A DNA stretch of 6,619 nucleotides from a bacterium (GTDB lineage: Bacteria > Bacillota_I > Bacilli_A > RF39 > UBA660), in contig JAQXIG010000131.1 of NCBI GenBank assembly GCA_029007685.1, positions 1 through 6,619 on the forward strand. Reading direction: 5' to 3'. Below, one piece after another: positions 1 to 5,301 of this stretch. The position numbers and the translations under genes are program-made. The notes below the pieces were generated by a model. The model made no database searches and was not told the DNA's origin. It worked only from the letters and a program-made list of their open reading frames with translations. The stretch's first letter is position 1. Every line of letters begins with the position of its first letter.

Positions 1-234
1 ACCAATCATGTTGTTCATTCTAACAATGCTGACCAAGTAGTAGGAAATCAATATACATGGATTATTAATAAAGAAAACGCCCAAAATAAAAGTATTCAAA
101 TTGAAATTTCTAATGTAGTTAAGGAAAAACATCAATATTGGTTGATTATTTTAGTATTTAGTGGTATTTTAGTAATAATTTTAATTATATATCTAGTAAT
201 AAATCGAAAAAATCGAATAGAAAATCAAATATAG
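1..234 (+). CDS. 3' end of a membrane-anchored surface protein, LppM-like
   Basis: This is a partial gene: frame 1 is open from the window edge to a TAG stop, giving the last 77 residues. The visible part has a short beta-rich stretch containing SNNADQV, an NQYTW segment and KSIQIEIS. It is followed by one strongly hydrophobic helix (about residues 48-69 of the visible part) and a basic tail (NRKNRIENQ). That order, extracellular beta domain, then helix, then positive cytoplasmic tail, means the missing N-terminal part should be outside the cell. The SNNA...YTW...I.IEI pattern resembles the end of the LppM-like domain found in many Bacillota lipoproteins; this is recognition from memory and not certain. 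The VirD4-like gene starts 17 bases after the stop with no terminator between, so the two are probably co-transcribed. The true start and any signal peptide lie outside the window. Confidence 0.6.
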   Translation, partial: TNHVVHSNNADQVVGNQYTWIINKENAQNKSIQIEISNVVKEKHQYWLIILVFSGILVIILIIYLVINRKNRIENQI

Positions 235-251
235 TAGAGGATGGGTTATTT

Positions 252-2660
252 ATGAAGTTAAAGTTTAAGGCAGAAGCATCAGACGTAATGATTTTTATTG
301 CTTTTTCTATATTTTTATTTTATATTGTATGCTTAGGAATATTGAATTTTCCATATTTAGCTATCCATGGTCAATTTTATGGATTAAACCCTCTTCCTGC
401 ACTACAGTCTGATAAAATTGCTGCTACATTGATGCTATATTTTTTGTTCCTTGGTGGCATTTTCATGTCGGTATCATCGTACTTTTTTGAAAGAGAAAGT
501 GGCGTAGGACTTTCTGTTGGTCAAAAATCTGGAAAGGGATATAGTAGATGGGCCAAAGAAAAAGAAATCAAGGGCGAAGAAAAAGTAAAAATGGTGCATC
601 AAGATGCTGATTTTACTACGGCTGCTGGAGTTCCACTTTTGATGAAGAATAATCAAATTTGGGTTGATGATGGTGAATATCATAATTTAGTTATCGGAGC
701 TACTGGTAGTGGTAAAACCCAAACCATCATATTCCCGACCGTGGAATTACTAGCTAAAAACAGAGAATCTATGATTATCACCGATCCAAAAGGGGAAATT
801 TATGAACAAACATCTAATATGCTTCGTGACAAAGGATACAATGTTTTAGTCTTAAATTTTCGTGATCCACAAGAGGGAAATTGTTGGAATCCTTTATCTT
901 TACCATATCACATGTATCAAAACGGTAATCAAGATAAAGCCATTGAGTTATTAGATGATCTTGCTGCTAATATTTTATATGAAGAAAAAAGTGGCAATGC
1001 CGATCCTTTCTGGGAAAAGACCTCTGCTGACTATTTTGCCGGTTTGGCTCTAGGAATGTTTGAGGATACAACCGAAGATAAAATTAACTTAAATAGTATT
1101 AGTTTGATGACGACGATAGGGGAAGAAAAGTTTGGGGGATCTACTTTTATTAAAGAATACTTTAATCTAAAAGATCCAGCTAGTGCTGCTTATACGAATG
1201 CATCTGGTACCATTATGGCTCCGAATGAAACCAAGGGAAGTATTATTTCTGTATTTAAGCAAAAAATAAAATTATTTGCCTCTCGTGATAATTTATCAGA
1301 AATGTTAAGTCATAGTGATATTGACTTAGCTTCGATTGGAGAGAAACCAACTGCTTTATTTATCGTAATTCAAGATGAAAAGAAAACATATCATTCTTTA
1401 GTAACTATTTTATTAAAGCAGTGTTATGAAACTTTAATAGATGTTGCCCAAAAGCATGGTGGAAAATTACCGGTTAGAACTAATTTTCTACTAGATGAGT
1501 TTGCCAATATGCCTCCTTTAAAAGATATTACCACGATGATTACCGCGGCTCGTTCACGTTTAATTCGTTTTACGATGATCATTCAGAACTTTGCCCAATT
1601 AGATCAAGTTTATGGAAAGGAAAATGCTGAAACAATCAAAGGTAACTGTGGTAATATTATTTATTTGATTACTACCGAATTGAAAGCGCTGGAGGAAATT
1701 TCTAAAATGTGCGGAGAAGTGAAGTCAAAGAAAGATGATAAAACTGCTTCGACTCCACTCGTGACTATTAGTGATCTGCAAAAGATGAAGCAATTCGAGG
1801 TTATTATTATGCGAATTCGAATGAATCCGTTTAAAACTAAATTTATTCCATATTTTCAATGGAAGTTAAAAAAGTATGAGAAGGCAGAGTATCCTCATCG
1901 TGAAAAAGTAGAAGTATGTACCTTTGATTTACGAGAATTTGTCAAGGAAAAGAAAAAAGAGAAATTAATGGAGATGATGAATAATCCAGATGTTGCCGCT
2001 GGAGGAGGGATGATGCCACCATTCCCAGGAATGGGCATGAGTGGTATGCCTGGTGTAAATCGCCAAATGCCAAATATGACAGGTGGAATGAATCTATTTC
2101 CAGGAATCTCCACGGGTATGGGAGGAACGAATCCCATGTCACCATCTAATATGTCTGGAATGAATAGTCCAAAGCCAAATTCTACAATGAGTAATCATGG
2201 TGGATTTGATGTGGATGATTTGGTAAAGAAAATCGATGCTAAAATAGCAGAAATAGAAGCAGAAGAAAAAAGACAACAAGCAGCTCAAGAAACTACGATG
2301 TCGGATAAAAAGATACAGCCAGAAGCTAGTGCGATCGAATCTACCGCTAAATTAGATATTCCTAAGAAAAAAGGTACAGAACTAAAAGTAGAACCTAATG
2401 TTTCCAGCAAAGGGCAAGATCCATCAGTTTCAACAAATCCATCTTCACTAGAAGATTTAATCAATACGATTTCAAAAAAACCACAAGAAAAAAAATCGCT
2501 TTCAAAGGAGCAACTTCATACAAGTTCCACAGCACAAGAGGTCCAAGAAACACCAAAGGAACCAACTATTGGAAAACCCATTATTCATGAAGAGAATATT
2601 CAAACTAAAGAAATTGATATTACAGATGATCAATTCTTTGATGATTTCTTTGAGGATTAA
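252..2660 (+). CDS. VirD4/TraG-type coupling ATPase with Met/Gly/Pro-rich tail
   Basis: The product (802 residues) is a type IV coupling protein, a membrane ATPase that in known systems brings relaxase-DNA complexes or protein substrates to a type IV secretion channel. Two N-terminal membrane helices lie at about residues 11-33 and 59-79. The Walker A motif GATGSGKT is at 149-156, followed by DPKGE at 178-182, DPFW at 251-254 (start of the all-alpha insert region), Walker B FLLDEFAN at 412-419 and IIQNFAQL at 443-450. The segment MRIRMNP at 520-526 is also typical of the Gram-positive VirD4-like (CD1115-type) branch. The ATPase core ends near residue 565. Beyond it come a Met/Gly/Pro/Asn-rich segment (about 573-650), a charged helix likely to form a coiled coil (about 652-680), a Ser/Thr/Lys/Glu-rich linker and an acidic end (DDQFFDDFFED). 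This makes it about 200 residues longer than common family members. The ATG has AGAGG 11 bases upstream. No mating-channel partner is visible nearby. Confidence 0.92.
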   Translation: MKLKFKAEASDVMIFIAFSIFLFYIVCLGILNFPYLAIHGQFYGLNPLPALQSDKIAATLMLYFLFLGGIFMSVSSYFFERESGVGLSVGQKSGKGYSRWAKEKEIKGEEKVKMVHQDADFTTAAGVPLLMKNNQIWVDDGEYHNLVIGATGSGKTQTIIFPTVELLAKNRESMIITDPKGEIYEQTSNMLRDKGYNVLVLNFRDPQEGNCWNPLSLPYHMYQNGNQDKAIELLDDLAANILYEEKSGNADPFWEKTSADYFAGLALGMFEDTTEDKINLNSISLMTTIGEEKFGGSTFIKEYFNLKDPASAAYTNASGTIMAPNETKGSIISVFKQKIKLFASRDNLSEMLSHSDIDLASIGEKPTALFIVIQDEKKTYHSLVTILLKQCYETLIDVAQKHGGKLPVRTNFLLDEFANMPPLKDITTMITAARSRLIRFTMIIQNFAQLDQVYGKENAETIKGNCGNIIYLITTELKALEEISKMCGEVKSKKDDKTASTPLVTISDLQKMKQFEVIIMRIRMNPFKTKFIPYFQWKLKKYEKAEYPHREKVEVCTFDLREFVKEKKKEKLMEMMNNPDVAAGGGMMPPFPGMGMSGMPGVNRQMPNMTGGMNLFPGISTGMGGTNPMSPSNMSGMNSPKPNSTMSNHGGFDVDDLVKKIDAKIAEIEAEEKRQQAAQETTMSDKKIQPEASAIESTAKLDIPKKKGTELKVEPNVSSKGQDPSVSTNPSSLEDLINTISKKPQEKKSLSKEQLHTSSTAQEVQETPKEPTIGKPIIHEENIQTKEIDITDDQFFDDFFED

Positions 2661-2814
2661 GAAAATATTCGTACACAGAAGTCACGTATGCAAACAGTAA
2701 TTTATTTTATGAGATATGCTAAATCAATTCTAAAATTACTGGATATAAGGAATCGTGATCATTTCTACTACTCATCCATGCTAAAGACGGAATTTAAAAA
2801 TGGAAAATGATCAG

Positions 2815-2864
2815 TACTAAAAAGCGGTTGTCTCTTGTATGTATGTATGTATGGCTCTTTAGTA
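2815..2864. repeat. Imperfect inverted repeat around a microsatellite
   Basis: The arms TACTAAAAAGC (2815-2825) and GCTCTTTAGTA (2854-2864) pair over 11 positions with a single A/C mismatch, leaving a 28-base loop. The loop is largely filled by the TGTA tandem repeat. No T-run follows, so it does not look like an intrinsic terminator. It could be an RNA hairpin or the remains of a small mobile element. The function is unknown. Confidence 0.5.
2836..2853. repeat. TGTA tetranucleotide tandem repeat, 4.5 copies
   Basis: Perfect tandem copies of TGTA cover 18 bases. Short tandem repeats of this kind can change copy number by replication slippage. This one lies outside any gene, about 150 bases upstream of the rhodanese start, so any effect would be on RNA structure or promoter spacing, not on a reading frame. 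Confidence 0.8.
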
Positions 2865-2984
2865 AAAATGTTGTGATCGTATCTCATACTATAACTATAT
2901 TATTTTATTGATTAAACTATCATTAATATAACGGGAATTTATGGGATCATAGTTACAAACCCACATGAATACCATAAAGGAACA

Positions 2985-2990
2985 TATAAT
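2985..2990 (+). promoter_or_regulatory. Candidate -10 box for the rhodanese gene
   Basis: A perfect TATAAT stands 15 bases before the chosen ATG. No good TTGACA-like box lies at the usual distance, and a start of transcription near 2997 would leave a leader of only about 9 bases, shortening the ribosome binding site. Because the DNA is so AT-rich, this match could be chance. Confidence 0.3.
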
Positions 2991-2995
2991 ATAGT

Positions 2996-3002
2996 GGTGA
3001 TC
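2996..3002 (+). promoter_or_regulatory. GGTGATC ribosome binding site deciding the rhodanese start
   Basis: GGTGATC is complementary to the 3' tail of 16S rRNA (the GGAGGTGATC match region) and lies three bases before the ATG at 3006. That corresponds to the usual spacing when aligned on the full GGAGGTGATC. It favours ATG 3006 over the two GTG codons at 2994 and 2997, the second of which lies inside this site. Confidence 0.55.
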
Positions 3003-3005
3003 ATA

Positions 3006-3308
3006 ATGTATGATTCTATGGATATAGAACAAATAGACTCCATTAGTATCGACAATAATTTAATAGACATTAGAGATAAATATGAATATATCTTAAGTCA
3101 CATCAATAGGGCGATCAATATCCCCTATACCTATTTAGTGATGATGCCAGAAAATTACTTAGAAAAAGAAAAAACATATTACTTGTATTGTGATAGTGGC
3201 ACGAAAAGTCAAAAACTTTCTACTTATCTCAATGAACAAGGATATAAAACAATAAATCTAATTGGTGGCTATCATAGTTATCAAAATAAAAAATCCAACT
3301 ATCATTAA
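3006..3308 (+). CDS. Small single-domain rhodanese-like protein
   Basis: The product is a 100-residue cytoplasmic protein consisting of one rhodanese domain. Family members carry sulfur as a persulfide on the active-site cysteine and act in sulfur transfer or detoxification. Visible landmarks are LIDIRD (19-24, the usual L(I/V)DVR start strand), SHINRAINIPY (31-41, matching the GHIxGAINIP element with Ser for Gly), the active-site loop CDSGTKS with Cys62 (62-68), and NLIGGY near the end, matching the usual L.GG motif. The loop has the standard CxxGx(R/K)S form with Lys in place of the more common Arg. Start choice: two in-frame GTG codons lie just upstream, but GGTGATC precedes ATG 3006. The gene stands alone, about 345 bases after the VirD4-like gene. 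Its final codons lie in the terminator hairpin. The physiological partner cannot be told from context. Confidence 0.88.
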   Translation: MYDSMDIEQIDSISIDNNLIDIRDKYEYILSHINRAINIPYTYLVMMPENYLEKEKTYYLYCDSGTKSQKLSTYLNEQGYKTINLIGGYHSYQNKKSNYH

Positions 3309-3324
3309 AATAGTTGGATTTTTT
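3288..3324 (+). terminator. Intrinsic terminator overlapping the rhodanese stop codon
   Basis: The arms AAAAAATCCAACTA (3288-3301) and TAGTTGGATTTTTT (3311-3324) pair perfectly over 14 base pairs. An additional T-A pair reduces the loop to seven bases, and the TAA stop (3306-3308) sits in that loop. The arm has A-runs on one side and T-runs on the other, so it could work in both directions. It separates the rhodanese gene from the membrane-protein operon. Confidence 0.9.
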
Positions 3325-3345
3325 CTATAAAACCCATTCATTTTA

Positions 3346-3354
3346 TGTTATAGT
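3346..3354 (+). promoter_or_regulatory. Extended -10 promoter of the membrane-protein operon
   Basis: TGTTATAGT gives a TGn extension joined to a TATAGT box. A -35 box is not evident, which extended -10 promoters tolerate. It sits between the upstream terminator and the GAGGTG ribosome binding site of the next gene. Transcription would begin near 3361, leaving a very short leader. Confidence 0.45.
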
Positions 3355-3370
3355 AAAAGAGGTGAAACAT

Positions 3371-3955
3371 ATGCAATCAAATGAGGTCATTTTTTATGGA
3401 ATATGGATTTTAGAAATTTTTTTAATATTAGTGATCTATATGATTTCTCAACAAAAAGAAGAAAAAAAAAGCATGATGAAAAAACAGAACTTAGAAATAA
3501 AAAAGACATTTTATTTACTCAGTCTTTTTCTAATGTTTACTTCTATAATATGGATAATTCCTCCATTATTAGCAAATACAGCAATATGGTGGAACCTAAA
3601 AGAAAAATGTCAATTTTATTGTGCAGTTAATTCTTTATTTTTAATGTTTAGTCTTTCCTTTCGTTCTAAAAAAGCATGGTCAATCCTTAATGATTACCAT
3701 AGCTATCTTTGTATCACATTATCCAGTATTGTAGCACTGATTATTGCTTTATCCAGTAATTGGTATCGCACAGAAATTACTTTGGTTCATGCAACTATCA
3801 GTATGATGTTCATTATTCAAGGTGAAAAAGCCCTAAAGCAAGAAAAAAGAAAATTACAAGATCAGGAATGGTTCATCCTAGCTGGAATTCTTCTTATTCA
3901 AATTATTTACAGTAGCATTGTGTTATTCAGTTACTTACGCATTTTATTTTTTTAG
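3371..3955 (+). CDS. Unrecognised integral membrane protein, about six helices
   Basis: I do not recognise this 194-residue protein. Hydrophobic segments lie at about residues 6-26, 47-68, 80-97, 112-128, 136-151 and 167-188. The positive loops (KEEKKSMMKKQ after helix 1, RSKK after helix 3, KALKQEKRK after helix 5) suggest both termini outside and three basic loops inside. No catalytic or transport signature is evident; cysteines 80 and 84 are close together near the start of helix 3 and may be worth noting. The ATG at 3371 is preceded by GAGGTG with a suitable gap. Upstream non-ATG starts in the same frame fall inside the terminator and are unlikely. The stop TAG overlaps the ribosome binding site of the next gene, 10 bases before its ATG, so the two are made together. 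Confidence 0.75.
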   Translation: MQSNEVIFYGIWILEIFLILVIYMISQQKEEKKSMMKKQNLEIKKTFYLLSLFLMFTSIIWIIPPLLANTAIWWNLKEKCQFYCAVNSLFLMFSLSFRSKKAWSILNDYHSYLCITLSSIVALIIALSSNWYRTEITLVHATISMMFIIQGEKALKQEKRKLQDQEWFILAGILLIQIIYSSIVLFSYLRILFF

Positions 3956-3960
3956 GAGGA
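3954..3960 (+). promoter_or_regulatory. Strong ribosome binding site overlapping the previous stop
   Basis: AGGAGGA begins within the TAG stop of the six-helix protein gene and ends five bases before the ATG at 3966. It fixes that ATG as the start of the next gene instead of an in-frame ATG at 3918, and shows translational coupling within the operon. Confidence 0.85.
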
Positions 3961-3965
3961 ACATT

Positions 3966-4667
3966 ATGAAAAAGAAACCATCTAGTACAAAAAAGAAAAT
4001 CTTAAATTTCCTAAAACAATACCTCGGTATCCTAACCTTCCTACTATCTGGAATTGGATTAATTTTAAACATAGGTATTTGGTATTATCAACAGTGTAGA
4101 AAAACTGACTTTTTAATCAACTATTATATTCAAAAAATTAATATCAATCAACAAGAAGCCAACAATGCAGAAATAAAAAAGCATCTATCTTATGAAACTG
4201 TAAACAATGACCTTAATCAAATCATCAGAAAATTCAAAGATGAATTAAAAGATTATTATGTAACTTATCTAATCTTAGAACAATATCAAACTTTGTCTGC
4301 TGAACAACTCACATTAATTCTAAAAAATAAAAGTCATTCTGTTCCTGAAGAATTCAAAGAACTAGACTTGGAAACTAAAGAAAAAGTTCAAGAATTTCAT
4401 ATTCGATATACGATTCCTCAAAATAGTGGAATTAAAATTCCAATTTCCATCTGTAAATATGAAGAGCAAACTATGAAAAAGTTAGATTGTCTTTTCAAAG
4501 AATATGAACCTTTAAGTATTCATTTTAAAAATAAGTATTTATTATCTCGTCAACGAAAAGAAGTACGAGAAATAGTGGAAGATTTAGTTGTGTTTGAAAA
4601 TGAAATCATTAATGGAAAGGGAAGTGAAGCACCTACAAGATCCACAAAAAAATGGTTTCAAAAATAA
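3966..4667 (+). CDS. Unrecognised single-anchor membrane protein
   Basis: I do not recognise this 233-residue protein. It starts with a very basic segment (eight lysines in the first 17 residues) and has one hydrophobic helix at about 20-41. The remaining 190 residues are polar, charged and apparently mostly helical (for example KEKVQEF and EVREIVEDLVVFENEI). The basic N-terminus suggests a signal-anchor with the N-terminus inside and the large domain outside, but charge near the helix (QQCRKTD) makes this uncertain. No signal-peptidase site is evident. The AGGAGGA site at 3954-3960 sets the ATG; a longer reading from 3918 would overlap the previous gene by 38 bases. It ends in tandem TAA TAA. 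Being coupled to the six-helix protein, it is a likely partner or accessory subunit of it. Confidence 0.78.
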   Translation: MKKKPSSTKKKILNFLKQYLGILTFLLSGIGLILNIGIWYYQQCRKTDFLINYYIQKININQQEANNAEIKKHLSYETVNNDLNQIIRKFKDELKDYYVTYLILEQYQTLSAEQLTLILKNKSHSVPEEFKELDLETKEKVQEFHIRYTIPQNSGIKIPISICKYEEQTMKKLDCLFKEYEPLSIHFKNKYLLSRQRKEVREIVEDLVVFENEIINGKGSEAPTRSTKKWFQK

Positions 4668-4761
4668 TAAGAGCCATTCTGATTAAGGGTATTAAATTAA
4701 GATCATCGTTCCAAAAAATAAAAAATAATGGATCAGTGGGAGAATATCCTCTTTTTCTTTT

Positions 4762-4784
4762 AAAAGTCAATCGTTAGGACTTTT
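4762..4784 (+). terminator. Weak hairpin, possible terminator of the membrane operon
   Basis: AAAAGTC (4762-4768) pairs with GACTTTT (4778-4784) around a nine-base loop. Only two of seven pairs are G-C, and the T-run is used in the stem, so termination would be inefficient. It is the first hairpin with a T-run that I see after the operon. Confidence 0.3.
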
Positions 4785-5231
4785 GTTGAACCTTTAAGCA
4801 ATGACACTCACTTTCTTTATATAGCAGAACATTTGGTTGTTTTTAACCAAAATTTTATGATGTTATCCTATTTTCACATAGACAAACAAAAGATTTGACT
4901 CAAATTTCTATTGGATCTAGTAATGAATGTATTATAGTATATAAAAATCAACTTATTTAGGCAGTGCCTGTCTATATCATTAAAAATGAAGATGATTGGT
5001 TGATCTTTCATCTACACCTCCATTACGAGTATTAGCAATCCAATTTTTATTCATGGTCTAAAAATGATTTGTGTGGGAGCTTTCTTTAGAATTAACAATC
5101 TTAATTAGGTGGTAAAAAAAGATGAAATAAGCAATAGATCTTTTACATTTTTGATGAAATTTGTAAATAAGATTGATTCTAATTTCTCAAAAAATGAGTC
5201 ATGTTTATGTTACATAAAATTGCCGGTCTAA
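4764..5231 (+). pseudogene. Probable decayed coding region of unknown family
   Basis: Protein-like stretches follow one another in shifting frames. One frame is open from 4764 to a TGA at 4896 and reads RTFVEPLSNDTHFLYIAEHL. It is then continued in another frame from about 4880 (SIGSSNECIIVYKNQL, then after a TAG at 4958 AVPVYIIKNEDDWLIFHL), with further stops at 5033 and 5087. The first frame resumes from 5109 to a TAA at 5229 (for example DEISNRSFTFLMKFVNKIDS). Read together, this suggests a protein of around 150 residues broken by at least two frameshifts and several stops. No plausible start codon with a ribosome binding site survives. I cannot name the family and see no similarity to the neighbouring genes. 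Sequencing errors are unlikely to explain so many breaks, but chance open stretches remain possible. Confidence 0.4.
4832..4856 (+). terminator. Second weak hairpin followed by TTTT
   Basis: TTTGGTT (4832-4838) pairs with AACCAAA (4845-4851) around a six-base loop and is followed by ATTTT. It is a possible weak terminator. It lies within the putative decayed coding region and may be chance in AT-rich DNA. Confidence 0.25.
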
Positions 5232-5239
5232 ATATCTGG

Positions 5240-5267
5240 TTGACAAATGGTATGTGTGTGATACACT
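5240..5267 (+). promoter_or_regulatory. Promoter of the four-helix membrane protein gene
   Basis: A perfect TTGACA (5240-5245) is followed after 16 bases by TACACT (5262-5267), which is itself preceded by the TG of an extended -10. Transcription would start near 5274. This places the in-frame ATG at 5254 inside the promoter and rules it out as the normal start. Confidence 0.65.
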
Positions 5268-5285
5268 TAAGTCATATAGCATAAA

Positions 5286-5291
5286 AAGGAG
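5286..5291 (+). promoter_or_regulatory. Ribosome binding site deciding a GTG start
   Basis: AAGGAG lies 10 bases before GTG 5302, the first in-frame start codon after the predicted transcription start. An out-of-frame ATG immediately followed by TAG (5294-5299) lies between the two, too close to the site to be an efficient start. Confidence 0.6.
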
Positions 5292-5301
5292 TTATGTAGT
5301 A

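Larger units (their letters stand above)
2661..3005. other. Intergenic region between the VirD4-like and rhodanese genes
   Basis: No convincing gene lies here. The frame of the VirD4-like gene happens to stay open for another 49 codons after its TAA, to a TGA at 2808-2810. It contains an ATG at 2688 (40 codons), but no good ribosome binding site precedes it. The region holds an inverted repeat with a TGTA microsatellite in its loop (2815-2864), another 9-base inverted repeat TGATCATTT/AAATGATCA (2756-2764 and 2805-2813) and a TATAAT box just before the rhodanese gene. No T-run follows either inverted repeat, so I see no clear intrinsic terminator for the VirD4-like gene. Confidence 0.6.
4668..5301. 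other. Gene-free region between the membrane operon and the four-helix gene
   Basis: No intact gene of useful length is present on either strand. Contents: two weak hairpins (4762-4784 and 4832-4856), a probable decayed coding region (4764-5231), and the promoter and ribosome binding site of the next gene (5240-5267 and 5286-5291). No strong terminator is seen immediately after the membrane operon. Confidence 0.6.

Noticed and set aside
474..2145. Open frames on the minus strand at 474-683, 1895-2137 and 1942-2145
   Set aside because: All lie inside the VirD4-like gene. The later two mirror its Gly/Pro/Met-rich repeats and have no ribosome binding site or recognisable product.
252..2660. Reading the VirD4-like protein as an FtsK/SpoIIIE or TcpA translocase
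   Set aside because: DPKGE after Walker A, the DPFW motif, the LLDEFAN Walker B and the IIQNFAQL motif match the VirD4/TraG branch, and no FtsK gamma domain is present.
2756..2813. TGATCATTT/AAATGATCA inverted repeat as an operator or terminator
   Set aside because: The arms are nine bases with a 40-base gap, no T-run follows, and TGATCA-like words recur by chance elsewhere in the window.
2807..2911. 34-codon open frame with ATG at 2807
   Set aside because: It has no ribosome binding site, low-complexity content from the TGTA repeat and no recognisable features.
3403..3630. Second + strand open frame within the six-helix protein gene
   Set aside because: It is an out-of-frame shadow. The other frame has clear membrane helices, a GAGGTG site and coupling to the next gene.
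4735..4764. GGGAGAATATCCTCTTTTTC as a terminator after the membrane operon
   Set aside because: The possible stem has only about three pairs, too short to be credible despite the T-rich run.
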